From positions 16,896 through 80,895 of the forward strand of contig SZPB01000001.1 in assembly GCA_030263535.1 (NCBI GenBank): a stretch of DNA of 64,000 nucleotides, written 5' to 3'. Source of the stretch: Cytophagia bacterium CHB2 (GTDB taxonomy: Bacteria; Zhuqueibacterota; Zhuqueibacteria; Zhuqueibacterales; Zhuqueibacteraceae). A model generated the notes under the pieces. The model did not search any database. It saw only the letters and a list, made by a program, of their open reading frames with translations, and was not told the origin of the DNA. Both the position numbers and the translations under genes were made by a program. This document shows, piece by piece, positions 27,300-36,118 of this stretch; position 1 is the stretch's first letter; every line of letters begins with the position of its first letter.

Positions 27300-27812
27300 A
27301 TGAAGAAGACAGTTTTGGTTTTAGCCCTGATCACAATTGTACAAGGCAGTTCGATGGCTTTGGCGCAAGAAAAGAAACTCACCTTTCATGCGGCCGGCGG
27401 CGCCAGCGCACCGCTCAGCAATCAAACCTTCCGGGATACGTTCAGCGTGGGTGCGAATGGCAGCATCGGTCTTGATGTGCGTGTTTCGCCGAAACTCGTG
27501 GTGGGCCCGGAGTTGGGATACAGCGCGTTTGGACTTGATCGTGAAGGTTTTTTGAAGTTGAACGAGGTCGAGGACACCGATGACATTAAGATCAAGGGCG
27601 GCGAAATGAGCGTGGCCGGGATTCTGGGCATTGCCAAGTTTCATCTCAACACCGTTGAAGCCAACACCGGGTTCAACCTGGTTGCGGGCGCCGGCTTGTC
27701 GGCCTCGCGCATTGCGAAAATTGCAATCGAAACGCCGGAGGGCGATTTTGAGATCGCTTCAGAATCGGCATCACAATTTGAAATCTTTGATCGCGGCTTT
27801 GTCAAGGAATAG
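27300..27812 (+). CDS. Outer-membrane beta-barrel protein, apparently 3' truncated
   Basis: 170 aa from the ATG at 27300, with AAGGAG at 27289-27294. A 21-residue signal peptide (cut after ALAQ) is followed by barrel strands of the OmpA/OMP_b-brl type: 'KLTFHAAGGASAPL', 'SVGANGSIGLDVRVSPKLVVGPELGYSAFG', 'VAGILGIAKFHLN', 'FNLVAGAGLSASRIA' (partly quoted). The family barrel normally closes with another two or three strands ending in an aromatic residue; here the frame stops after 'FEIFDRGFVKE', and the last codons overlap the end of the convergent island gene at 27802. The protein looks cut by the neighbouring insertion. Confidence 0.7.
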   Translation: MKKTVLVLALITIVQGSSMALAQEKKLTFHAAGGASAPLSNQTFRDTFSVGANGSIGLDVRVSPKLVVGPELGYSAFGLDREGFLKLNEVEDTDDIKIKGGEMSVAGILGIAKFHLNTVEANTGFNLVAGAGLSASRIAKIAIETPEGDFEIASESASQFEIFDRGFVKE

Positions 27813-28365
27813 CTTTTACGATTTCACCCTTGGGCAAATAGTCAGGATGAATTTGCAGGTGAGCGGATTTTTTCGTCAACACTGGCCTGGCCAGAGCTTT
27901 GGTCGAAGCCGATCCAGCGAGTTCATAAATACACAAGTAGATTGGAAGACCAGAGGTTCTGATTGTTTCTTGCAGCACCTGCGCCACGCGATCTTCTATG
28001 TCTTCGGGAAAAAGCTCTTCTACAGACTGCCGGTTTTCAGCTTTTCTTTTATCGGTCAATGCGCGCTTGATCTTCTCGTCTGGCCAACCCTTCCTGCGAT
28101 ACTTTTCGAGCACGTGCATTTCAAGCTTAGCTGCCTTGCGCGCAGACTCCTGTTCTTGATCGTCATCCTGCTCGAAGTAGTGCCCGGCAAGGCAACAAGA
28201 GCAGCCCTCAGGAATTCCGATGAGGTATGCCGCATAATTCGCGGGCAGCTTTCCGGCCAATTGTGTGCTCGTACACTTTATGACCGCAAGCATCCTCAAA
28301 GAACGCCGGACGAAACGCACCACATTGGGGTCTTTCGGAAAACCGATTTCGAGGAAGTAACACAT
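27802..28365 (-). CDS. Unknown protein, 187 aa, last gene of the island operon
   Basis: Not recognised. Features: a pair of close cysteines (CSCC, about residues 55-58) in 'IPEGCSCCLAGHYFEQDD', then a long charged helix (about 70-135: ESARKAAKLEMHVLEKYRRKGW..., EDIEDRVAQVLQETIR) and a strand-rich end 'LPIYLCIYELAG...LQIHPDYLPKG'. The C-terminus overlaps the end of the convergent outer-membrane protein gene by 11 bases. It is 63 bases downstream of the GNAT gene and may be co-transcribed. Confidence 0.6.
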   Translation of the reverse strand: MCYFLEIGFPKDPNVVRFVRRSLRMLAVIKCTSTQLAGKLPANYAAYLIGIPEGCSCCLAGHYFEQDDDQEQESARKAAKLEMHVLEKYRRKGWPDEKIKRALTDKRKAENRQSVEELFPEDIEDRVAQVLQETIRTSGLPIYLCIYELAGSASTKALARPVLTKKSAHLQIHPDYLPKGEIVKAIP

Positions 28366-28428
28366 ACTGGCTCTGGTCTTCTTTTTTTGGTTCCAGCTTG
28401 CCTGGGTTATGGGATTACATCTTGCCCA

Positions 28429-28917
28429 TCACGGTGTAAGCTGTTTCCTCAGAGTTACGTTCCAATACTTTCTTTCCGTGGCGTTGCCTGCTTCATCGTA
28501 AAAGATCGCCTTCTTCTGATGCGGCTCATCAATGGGCACATAACCAAGGCGCTCGTACAAAGCCAACGCGCGAGGATTATCGACGGGATCAACACCAACG
28601 TGCATCACACTGTGCCCAAACGCGACTGCCAGCTCTTCCATACGCGCAATCATGCTTGTTCCGATGCCCATGGAACGAAAGCGCTGCGCCACGTACAAAT
28701 CACTGATCTTCGGGATGTGCGACTTGGGCGAGCCTTGTGAGGGCTGGCGCAAGAACAGCATGGCAAACGCACGGATTTCGTTATCCTGTTCATAGACCAG
28801 AAACCGGATGCCCTCGCCATCGGCCTCGCGCAGATAGCGCTGAAGTTGCGTGGGGGCATTGCGTAGTTTGGTTAATTCGCTTATGTCTGATTGGGTTGCG
28901 TCACGGATGAGGAACAT
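28429..28917 (-). CDS. GNAT family N-acetyltransferase
   Basis: About 162 aa from the ATG at 28915-28917 (MFLIRDATQSDISELTKLRN); a TTG at 28959 is an alternative. It has the canonical acetyl-CoA fold: 'IRDAT.SDI..L..LRN' at the start, central 'ISDLYVAQRFRSMGIGTSMIARMEELA' with the R/Q-x-x-G-x-G/A pyrophosphate loop (RFRSMGIG) and a last 'NPRALALYERLGYVP'. It acetylates a small molecule or protein amine; the substrate is unknown. It is eighth in the island operon and may be either a part of the system or a passenger. Confidence 0.85.
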   Translation of the reverse strand: MFLIRDATQSDISELTKLRNAPTQLQRYLREADGEGIRFLVYEQDNEIRAFAMLFLRQPSQGSPKSHIPKISDLYVAQRFRSMGIGTSMIARMEELAVAFGHSVMHVGVDPVDNPRALALYERLGYVPIDEPHQKKAIFYDEAGNATERKYWNVTLRKQLTP

Positions 28918-29028
28918 CAGTGCAAAATTGTTTTGAGCTGTGAAAAACTGCTCGGCCAACTCGCGGTTCTCAGAGACTAATCCGCAGCCCTTGATTGAGT
29001 TCCAGATGACCCATAGCGATCAGGTCTT

Positions 29029-30777
29029 CTATCTGATGTTCCTTGATATGTGGCTAAGGGCTTCCATTTTTGACTTGAACATGTCACTTATCAACTTCAA
29101 GTTGTTCGCCTTGTTTTGCATTTTCTTCTGCTGGATTAGAAGCCGAATTTCTTTCGAACTCTCTGGATCACTCGCCGCCATTGCTTCTAATTCTGCAATT
29201 TCTTTTCGATCTTCTTCAAGTATGGTCTGGAAGTCACCGTCTCCGCTATAATCTGAGTTGGGTGTTCCTGTTGGTTGCGCGTGGGGTTGTTGTACCGGTA
29301 GTTCTGGTTCACGCAGCCCAGGACGGGTTCGAAGGCGATCATCCCGCTTTTTTTTCATCTCTTCCTCGGAACCCCAAAACCCAGATACTCTCCCCAATTC
29401 GATATAAGTATTAAACCCCTGTTCATTCGCCTGCACAAAAATAGGATTTATTGATTCCGGTAGCTGTGGACAAACGAATTGAACATATGCCATCTCTATG
29501 AACATAACACCAAAAAGTAAGGAAATCTCTTTCACGCTGAGCATCTCGTAAAATTCGCTACTTAAGTTACTGTAAATTTTTTTCCTATACAGCAGTTCCG
29601 CCAATCCTCTGAAAAGGAGCACGGCCTGTTCAGCAGTATAATCATCCACCCGCATATCAATGCGTCTGCGCGGTAGTTCTAACCCAAGCTTCTCACGTAT
29701 TTGCTGCACAGCGTTAAACATCGGCCTGAGATGGGCACCTTCAGCTTTAGCAGAGACCTCCTCAAGATCATAAATTATCAATTGACGCCAGTAATCGATT
29801 AGAGACTCGTTCCCCCACTTCGCACCTAGCTGCCGAACGAGTGCAACGGGAAAAAGAATGGCCCCTACAGTTTGCTCATCATTTAACGACTCATAAAACA
29901 TCTGACGCAGAAAATTTCGCTTGTCTTCTGCAAGCTTTACATTGAAGATTGCCTCTACAAACGAGACGAAATCCATAAAAGCTTTACGGTCCTCTTCATT
30001 ATCAAAGTCTTCAACATCTTCAGCATTCTTTTCAGATAGCAAATCGGATTTTTCGCTTTGAGGAGTAACAACTGGCGTGGCTGCGACGGTCGCAATGGAC
30101 GGTGCAGAACTGGGTACCCGCACTGCCGAGGAGGCACTTGTGGGTTCCCAAGCGGAGCAGGAGTGATGCGGGTTATGCATAAGACAGATGACATACTCTT
30201 CATCCGCTGAGAGCTTGCCGCAATAGTCCAAGTAATTTGGCCTGGTCAAAAGCCTGCCCTTCGCGTTGTATGCGCCAGAGATTTCAAAAGCTTTGCGAGA
30301 GGCAACACCTTCCCGATGTTTGTTGAGCAAATTGTCTGAGGTAGAGGTTGAACTCCCTGTAGCGCTACTTTGTCTGGCCATACTCCCGTAAGCTTCCTCC
30401 ATTTTTTGATCCCTTGCCACACCTTGTGGCGTGATGCGATGCACACAAGTTTTACAACTATTCGTTGGGGGACTCCCGGCCTTGAAGTCTGTGCAGCGAC
30501 CGCCAAAATTCTTTACTCCACAAATTAGATAGATTTCCTCCTTCTCCCGAAGACCACAAAACTCCGACATAACCGGACGAAAACCCCAAGCTTCGTCGTT
30601 AGCGTTTTCTCTTTTTGTTTTAACCTGTGCCTCGGAGCCTTTCTGCTGACTCTCGTCCTCACCAATTTTGTTCAGCGCGGTGGAGATGGCGGCGTCAGTG
30701 GTGCCGATTACCTGAACGAATAACTGGCTTGCCGGCTTGATCCGGCGAAAATGAATACATTGCTGGCAGATACCCAT
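29029..30777 (-). CDS. Island protein with two tandem Cys modules, 582 aa
   Basis: No known family recognised. AAGGAGA precedes the ATG. Residues 1-100 and 105-212 are a tandem duplication: C4-x2-C7-x-H9 ... C74-x11-C86-x8-C95 and C108-x2-C111-x-H113 ... C186-x11-C198-x8-C207. The two sets have identical spacing in their second halves, as expected for a metal-binding module. A Ser/Thr/Pro linker (about 212-250) leads to a mostly helical C-terminal domain (about 260-470) and a charged end helix (about 515-580). The 172-aa protein of the same operon carries one copy of the module. It may be an adaptor that recruits partners or nucleic acid. Confidence 0.75.
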   Translation of the reverse strand: MGICQQCIHFRRIKPASQLFVQVIGTTDAAISTALNKIGEDESQQKGSEAQVKTKRENANDEAWGFRPVMSEFCGLREKEEIYLICGVKNFGGRCTDFKAGSPPTNSCKTCVHRITPQGVARDQKMEEAYGSMARQSSATGSSTSTSDNLLNKHREGVASRKAFEISGAYNAKGRLLTRPNYLDYCGKLSADEEYVICLMHNPHHSCSAWEPTSASSAVRVPSSAPSIATVAATPVVTPQSEKSDLLSEKNAEDVEDFDNEEDRKAFMDFVSFVEAIFNVKLAEDKRNFLRQMFYESLNDEQTVGAILFPVALVRQLGAKWGNESLIDYWRQLIIYDLEEVSAKAEGAHLRPMFNAVQQIREKLGLELPRRRIDMRVDDYTAEQAVLLFRGLAELLYRKKIYSNLSSEFYEMLSVKEISLLFGVMFIEMAYVQFVCPQLPESINPIFVQANEQGFNTYIELGRVSGFWGSEEEMKKKRDDRLRTRPGLREPELPVQQPHAQPTGTPNSDYSGDGDFQTILEEDRKEIAELEAMAASDPESSKEIRLLIQQKKMQNKANNLKLISDMFKSKMEALSHISRNIR

Positions 30778-30796
30778 GATATGTCTCCTTAATTAT

Positions 30797-33514
30797 TTAT
30801 GAGATGAACCGCTTAAATTCCTCTTCAATATATTGACTAATTTCTTCGTCTTTCACTTCACGAAGCAACAAAGAAGTCAGTTCATTGCCGACATCAAATA
30901 GTTCGCTCTGCTGCAGATGCGCTGCTTCAATAATTCTTGTGTCGGTAATAGTTTTCAGATCGTCCACTGCGCGCCCGGCAGCTAACCGGTCCGCTATTAT
31001 CTTATCTCTGGCCTGGATTGTCCTTTCGATGTCTGCTTGGATATCCATATCTCTGATCAATTCTTCTGAAACTACACCTGTCTTTAAAGATTCTCGCAGC
31101 TTATCCCTCAATTCCATGTCCAGCTTTGTTTTTTCAACCGCCATGTCCCTTGGAATAGTCAATGTGACCATATTGCGGTAGGTGATCTGATTAATGGGTG
31201 ATTCTTGTGTTTCGGGCTCCAGTGTTTGCAGGACCAGGTTGATTCGGGCTCGGATATGCTCATGTTCAGAGAGTCGGACGCCTTCATCCGAACGGATCGC
31301 GCGACGTTGCTGGCTATATACTTTAGTATCACTGAATTGTGCCATTTTGTTTGCCGGATCATTTAACCTTTGGTACTGTTGCTCAAGCTCACCCAACTCT
31401 CTCTTGACCACCTGATCAAGTTCCCGTCGCGCCACCTCCTGCTTGGTCAGCACTTCATTCAGCGCAACTTGATGCTCAGGTCCTCGCCGTTCTTCATAAA
31501 GAACTTGTTGTAACGTCCATTGATCACGATTTATCTGCGCCTGTACGTGATCTCGATGATCCTTCAGTGTTTGAAGTTGTGCACGGAAATAACTGTCCAG
31601 TTGCTCTCGCTTCTGTTGTTGGCTTGCCTCCAGTTGCCGACGCTGTTTATTCAGCGTACGTTCAGCCTTAGGACTGGCCTGATTTGCTTGCTGTTGCAGC
31701 TCGGACATTGCTTGTTGTTGCCTGGCTTGGAGGTCAGCTACTGCTTTAGCCTGCTCCTGGAAAACAATTTGCTCAAGTTGCTGACGCTGCGCGAGCTGTT
31801 CGCGCTGGGTCTCTTGAAAGCGGTTGAGTGTTTCTTTCTCTGCTTTGCGATCTGCCTCACGCCCCACATTAGCCTCTGGCCGCTTATCAGCATGGTTTCT
31901 CTCTAATTTCTGTTGTTGGCGAGTGTGTTTCTCGTTTAACGCCTGTTCTTCTTTCGCGTGGTTGAGACGGGTTAGTTGCGTTTTTACCTCATTCTCGAGC
32001 TTCATGTTTTCCAACTGTTGCTTGGCCAGAACTTCCCTTAGCGCCTCCTGGTGCTCAACGCCCTGGCTTTTTTCGGCCAGAGTACGTTCTAATCCTTTTT
32101 GATCTTGTTGCATCTGCGTTTGCAATTGCTCGCGATGATCCTGAAGTGCCTGAAGCTGTGCCCGAATATGGCCATCCAGTTGCTCTCGCTCTTGTTGCTG
32201 CCGCGCCTCAAGTTGTTGGCGATCATTATCCAGCGCCCGACCGGCCTCTGGACGCTGTTGCAACTCAGATATTTCCTGTTGCTGCCTGGCCTGAAGATCA
32301 GCAACTGCTTTAGCCTGTTCCTGAAAAACACTTTGCTCGAGTTGTTGACGTTGCGCGAGTTGTTCACGCTGGGTCTCCTGAAAGCGATGGAGTGTTTCCT
32401 TTTCCGCATCGCGATCCATCTCACGAGTTGCATCAGCCTCATCAGCATGTTTTTTTGTCAGATCCTGGCCATGGTTATTATGCTGCTTTTTTTGCGCATC
32501 AATTTCTTCCGCATAAAACTTGACGGCGTGCTGTTGCTTCTCGTCAATTTTGTCTCGCATCTGGGCAAGTTCACGGCTTTGATCGCGGATTTGGCGCGCA
32601 TCGACTTCGCGCCCTGCTTCTTGTTGTTCTGTTTTCGACGTCTCTTTTATCGGATCAGGGGAATATCGGGTGGTTCGGTCCAATGTATTTATTGCTTCTT
32701 TCTCTGACCCCTCCTGCACATTCTGTGGTTCATTAAGTGATTGAATTGATCGCAATTGGTCAAGTTGTGTTAATTGTGCTTTGATATTATTTTCGAGCTT
32801 CTCGTTTTCCAACTCTTGATTGGCCAACACTTCCTTCAACGCCTCTTGATGCTCAGCGTTGGGCCGTTCTTCATAAAGTGCATTTTGCATTCTTCCTTGA
32901 TCTTTATCCATCTGCACTTGCAATTGCTCGCGATAATCCTGTAGTGCCTGAAGCTGTACTTGGATCTGTTTATCCAATTGCTCTCGCTCCTGTTGCTGTC
33001 GTGTCTCAAGCTGTTGGCGATCATTATCCAGCGTACGATCGGCACGAGGACTGGCCAGATTTGCACCCTGTTGCAGCTTAGAAATTTCATCCTGCTGTCT
33101 GGCCTGGAGATCAGCTACAGCTTTAGCTTGCTTCTGCAAAACACTTTGTTCTAGTTGCTGACGCTGTGTGAGCTGTTCACGCTGGGTCTCCTGAAAGCGA
33201 TTGAGTGTTTCCTTCTCTGTTTTGCGATCTATCTCACGTGTTGCAGCAGCCTGTGGTCGCTCATCTGCCTGAACTTTCGCCAGCTCCTGGCGCTGGCGAT
33301 CATGCTGCTCCTTTAGCGTCTGTTTTTCCTTCGCGTGAAAGTCGAGGGTGCGCTGTTTCCTTTCGTCAACCTTGTCAAGTAGTTGGGCAAGTTCCCGGCT
33401 TTGATCGCGTTTGTGGAGCGCACCAGCTTCACGGTTCGCTTGCTTTCCTGCAGTTTTCGAGGCATCAGTCGTCTGATTCTGATCCCCTTTATGTTGGCGT
33501 TTATGGTCGGACAT
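30797..33514 (-). CDS. Island coiled-coil repeat protein, 905 aa
   Basis: A very Gln/Glu/Arg-rich protein. It contains three imperfect copies of one long module: cores at residues about 102-250, 373-519 and 561-710, each opening with ETL[NH]RFQETQREQL and QRQQLEQ. Nearly all of 1-715 should form long coiled coils, perhaps hundreds of angstroms. Residues 720-905 differ: they look folded and helical with few Q ('SEEL.RDMDIQADIERTIQARDKIIADRLAAGRAVDDL', partly quoted) and may be the functional head. ATG follows the ATPase stop directly, with GGAGGAA. The role could be a scaffold or a length-setting rod that connects the ATPase to the Cys-module proteins. Confidence 0.75.
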   Translation of the reverse strand: MSDHKRQHKGDQNQTTDASKTAGKQANREAGALHKRDQSRELAQLLDKVDERKQRTLDFHAKEKQTLKEQHDRQRQELAKVQADERPQAAATREIDRKTEKETLNRFQETQREQLTQRQQLEQSVLQKQAKAVADLQARQQDEISKLQQGANLASPRADRTLDNDRQQLETRQQQEREQLDKQIQVQLQALQDYREQLQVQMDKDQGRMQNALYEERPNAEHQEALKEVLANQELENEKLENNIKAQLTQLDQLRSIQSLNEPQNVQEGSEKEAINTLDRTTRYSPDPIKETSKTEQQEAGREVDARQIRDQSRELAQMRDKIDEKQQHAVKFYAEEIDAQKKQHNNHGQDLTKKHADEADATREMDRDAEKETLHRFQETQREQLAQRQQLEQSVFQEQAKAVADLQARQQQEISELQQRPEAGRALDNDRQQLEARQQQEREQLDGHIRAQLQALQDHREQLQTQMQQDQKGLERTLAEKSQGVEHQEALREVLAKQQLENMKLENEVKTQLTRLNHAKEEQALNEKHTRQQQKLERNHADKRPEANVGREADRKAEKETLNRFQETQREQLAQRQQLEQIVFQEQAKAVADLQARQQQAMSELQQQANQASPKAERTLNKQRRQLEASQQQKREQLDSYFRAQLQTLKDHRDHVQAQINRDQWTLQQVLYEERRGPEHQVALNEVLTKQEVARRELDQVVKRELGELEQQYQRLNDPANKMAQFSDTKVYSQQRRAIRSDEGVRLSEHEHIRARINLVLQTLEPETQESPINQITYRNMVTLTIPRDMAVEKTKLDMELRDKLRESLKTGVVSEELIRDMDIQADIERTIQARDKIIADRLAAGRAVDDLKTITDTRIIEAAHLQQSELFDVGNELTSLLLREVKDEEISQYIEEEFKRFIS
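31385..33211 (-). repeat. Three diverged internal repeats in the coiled-coil gene
   Basis: Copies of a DNA module lie at about 32765-33211, 31958-32398 and 31385-31834, recognisable by the repeated 'CTGGGTCTC(C/T)TGAAAGCG' segment near each start on the plus strand. The similarity at DNA and protein level implies internal duplication. Such repeats can change copy number by slippage or recombination. Confidence 0.75.
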
Positions 33515-35137
33515 CTATTCCTCCGATTGGGGCGGATTAAACTCCCCTGGTACATGAACGAACTGAGTGAATGACTTCCCCGTGGAGCCGTCGAGCGAAC
33601 CAAGCACCACTGCATCGCCTTTCTGGAACAACTGGGTCAATACCGAGGTGGGCAGAGACTTTCGTTCCCTTAGCTCCTTTTGGGTGCTGGAACCCAAACC
33701 ATCTTTACTGCGCGATGTCCCCTGCGACGTGAGATACCAATCGCTTTCCCCGGCAAGCTTGGTTGCTTCCTCGGCAGTTTCATTATCCACCAACCGCATG
33801 AAAATCTTGCCGCCAAAATTGCTAAACACAGATCGCCAGGCTTCCTTAAGAGAAGATGCCTGAAGTACATTAACCGATTGGGTGGCGAGCAACCCCATAC
33901 AACCATTCTGTCGTGACTGCGAGAAAAAATCTCCATCTCCCATTGGCTGACCAGGCAATTCTGATGCTACCTGGCTATATTCGTCGCAAGCGATGATAAG
34001 GGGCCGCTTAAAGTTTTTGAGTTTGCGTGCGCGAACTCGTTCAAGCCTACTCAATACAGAACGCTGAAATAGACACTTGATTAGAGTGCAGAGCGTCTTC
34101 GCTAGCGCTGGTTCGGAGGGCGACAAGCTGACAAGGACAATCTTGCCCTCGTCTATGATTCGATCATAGAAATTTGATCTCCTTTTGGCGAGTTCCTTGC
34201 TCTGCACGAGTGAATAGCAACTGTAGCGCGACCGTTGGAACGCACTATATGCACGCGTGATGATGGCTTCGATGGTGGCAATGTTTTCATTTTCTTGGCG
34301 AAAGAAATTCTCAATCTGGTTAATAGCTCGCTCGGCATCGTAACGTTCATCCTCTGATGACAGATTTTCAAGATTCTTTCGCTGCCGGCGCGCGATATGT
34401 TGGATGCGTCGTTCCGGTTTATCCGAGGTTAGTGTATTATCTAACTCTACTATGAGAAGAGCATCCAATAATTGTTTCAGGGTAACGACTTCATGACCCA
34501 AACTCAGCAGTGAGCAAGCAGCCCCGAAAAGGTTGCCCCATGCCAGCAGCCAGTAAGGATCGGAAGTGCTAACCCCGGCGCTTTGGGCGGCAAGAACCAA
34601 CTGATTCCCGAGTTCGTACGGATCTAGAGCAGAGTTGATGACATTCTCGGCTTCTTTGCGCTGTATGAGTTCGTCAGTGTTTAGGACAACCAGATCGTCT
34701 TCGCGCCCTGCCATTTTAACTATCTCGCGCACGTCATCAATGAGTGCCGCCTTGGGATCGAGGATGAGGCCACCATATTTTAGGTCTTGGTTGTCTTTAT
34801 TTAGAGCGAGAATCTGCCGCAGAAGGTAAAGAAGCAGGTGCGTCTTACCAGAGCCAGGAGCGCCAAAGATGCCATAAGAAGCGCAGAGCCCATCATTTTT
34901 TATCCAAATGTTTTCGTTAATATTTGTGAGGGAATGCACGAGCCGTTGCATCGGCAACTCGCCAGGACGCGAGAGGCGCTGAGAGTAATCGACAGTAGGC
35001 ATTCCTTGCGGACGCCCAACATCAAAAAATGATGCTTTTGCGGATGGGCGTTCTGCTGCCTGCACCAGTTCCATTTCCTGGCCGACGTGAATACTGCCTT
35101 TGACTTTAATCTTTTTGTCGATCTGTGTATCACTCAT
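33515..35137 (-). CDS. VirD4/TraD-like (FtsK-HerA superfamily) ATPase, no membrane anchor
   Basis: 540 aa from the ATG at 35135-35137 with AAAGGAGAT upstream. Walker A GAPGSGKTH (92-100), the coupling-protein motif 'LILDPKA' (124-130), Walker B LIIACDEYSQ (380-389) and 'GLLATQS' (415-421) with the sensor Gln420; 'GKIFMRLVDNETAEEATKLAG' (443-463, partly quoted) matches the TraG/VirD4 C-terminal block. These indicate an active hexameric DNA or protein pump. Unlike VirD4 or TraD it has no N-terminal helices: the first 85 residues are soluble. Membrane contact might come from the small helix proteins encoded upstream. No relaxase gene is present. Confidence 0.88.
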   Translation of the reverse strand: MSDTQIDKKIKVKGSIHVGQEMELVQAAERPSAKASFFDVGRPQGMPTVDYSQRLSRPGELPMQRLVHSLTNINENIWIKNDGLCASYGIFGAPGSGKTHLLLYLLRQILALNKDNQDLKYGGLILDPKAALIDDVREIVKMAGREDDLVVLNTDELIQRKEAENVINSALDPYELGNQLVLAAQSAGVSTSDPYWLLAWGNLFGAACSLLSLGHEVVTLKQLLDALLIVELDNTLTSDKPERRIQHIARRQRKNLENLSSEDERYDAERAINQIENFFRQENENIATIEAIITRAYSAFQRSRYSCYSLVQSKELAKRRSNFYDRIIDEGKIVLVSLSPSEPALAKTLCTLIKCLFQRSVLSRLERVRARKLKNFKRPLIIACDEYSQVASELPGQPMGDGDFFSQSRQNGCMGLLATQSVNVLQASSLKEAWRSVFSNFGGKIFMRLVDNETAEEATKLAGESDWYLTSQGTSRSKDGLGSSTQKELRERKSLPTSVLTQLFQKGDAVVLGSLDGSTGKSFTQFVHVPGEFNPPQSEE

Positions 35138-35150
35138 GTATTTATCTCCT

Positions 35151-35669
35151 TTATTTGGGAGCACTCTTGGGCTCGAAAAGCGGGCACTGACCTGTCGGAT
35201 TCATGCGCGCGCATAGCGCGTAAATTTGCATGATTTCACCGGTAACGGGATTCATCGTCGCACGACCGCTCTCCGCGAGTTCATCTAGCGCAGCCGTGTC
35301 ATCAGCTTTAGCGCGTCGAATAAGTTCTTGTCCACGCTTGACGCTTTCCTTTGCTAATTGGCGTACATGTTCCGGCTCCCCATCCTTGAGCGCATTGGCG
35401 ATCACGTCTTGCAATTGTGCGTCGTATGGCGTGTAAGCCGCGCACCAGGCGTAATGATAAGGCTCATAATTAAACGGTTGGCCAGCATCCAATCGCTGCA
35501 TCTCAATTTGGCGACGCTCCTGATCTTGCTGCTCCCACTCAAGTTTCGATTTCAGCACACCAGGTGCTTGTAAGTCAGATTGGCTGAAGAGTTGCGCCTT
35601 GGGGCGCATTCGCTGGTGCTGGCACTTGCTGCATATAGCGATAGAGATATTTTCATTTTTTTTAGTCAT
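35151..35669 (-). CDS. Island protein with one Cys module, 172 aa
   Basis: Not recognised as a family. It has the same module as the 582-aa protein: C13-x2-C16-x-H18 ('ICSKCQHQRMRPKAQLF' aligned with 'ICQQCIHFRRIKPASQLF') and C153-x8-C162 followed by 'LFEP', matching C86-x8-C95 and C198-x8-C207. C76 (AWCAAY) corresponds to the middle Cys, but here a 76-residue insert, with the helices 'LQDVIANALKDGEPEHVRQLAKESVKRGQELIRRAK' (partly quoted), separates it from C153. It ends 13 bases before the ATPase start, so it is a likely direct partner of the ATPase. Confidence 0.72.
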   Translation of the reverse strand: MTKKNENISIAICSKCQHQRMRPKAQLFSQSDLQAPGVLKSKLEWEQQDQERRQIEMQRLDAGQPFNYEPYHYAWCAAYTPYDAQLQDVIANALKDGEPEHVRQLAKESVKRGQELIRRAKADDTAALDELAESGRATMNPVTGEIMQIYALCARMNPTGQCPLFEPKSAPK

Positions 35670-35676
35670 GATTCAC

Positions 35677-36093
35677 CTAAAAGGTCAACCACTTTGCGAA
35701 AATGCGCTTTCCTTCGCGACGCAGAAGTAAAGGTAGGAGACGACCATCCTTTGTATCTGCTTGGATCCATTGGCTTTCTGGAAAATCACTTAATACAAAT
35801 ACTCTACGCATATATACATCCTCCCCCTCCCACCAGTATACCATACCACCGCCTAGCGAAGGGTCATCCTGAGTAAACATTAGCGTAATATCTTTTGTGA
35901 TAAATGGTTGATAATCTTGCAAGTGCTGCAATTCAAACGGCCGACGAGAATTTAGTGCTGCGCTCACACCTATGGCTATCCCAAAACCAGCCAAAAAAAA
36001 GTAAAGCCATATCATTCGCTTGTTGATATGAAAATTATAGCCCAACAAGTTTGCGATGGCAGCTATAATGCTTTTTGAATCGTCATTAGACAT
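35677..36093 (-). CDS. Membrane-anchored paralogue with DFPExQW domain, 138 aa
   Basis: One membrane helix (about 27-46: MIWLYFFLAGFGIAIGVSAA) followed by a soluble domain (about 50-138). Its C-terminal part 'LSDFPESQWIQADTKDGRLLPL' (partly quoted) with 'LLRREGKRIFAKWL' is clearly homologous to the 106-aa protein at 36440-36760. GGAGGAAAT directly precedes ATG. With N-in topology predicted by charged N-terminus, the domain would lie on the far side of the membrane; the opposite cannot be excluded. The function is unknown. Confidence 0.7.
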   Translation of the reverse strand: MSNDDSKSIIAAIANLLGYNFHINKRMIWLYFFLAGFGIAIGVSAALNSRRPFELQHLQDYQPFITKDITLMFTQDDPSLGGGMVYWWEGEDVYMRRVFVLSDFPESQWIQADTKDGRLLPLLLRREGKRIFAKWLTF

Positions 36094-36118
36094 ATTTCCT
36101 CCGATAAAATGTAATTAT

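Noticed and set aside
27631..28740. 369-codon plus-strand frame across the left edge of the island
   Set aside because: It is the antisense shadow of the 187-aa and GNAT genes and begins inside the outer-membrane protein gene.
32099..32707. Plus-strand Leu-rich frames opposite the coiled-coil gene
   Set aside because: Antisense of CAG/GAG-rich repeats gives artificial Leu-rich frames; the minus-strand frame has the ribosome site and the repeats.
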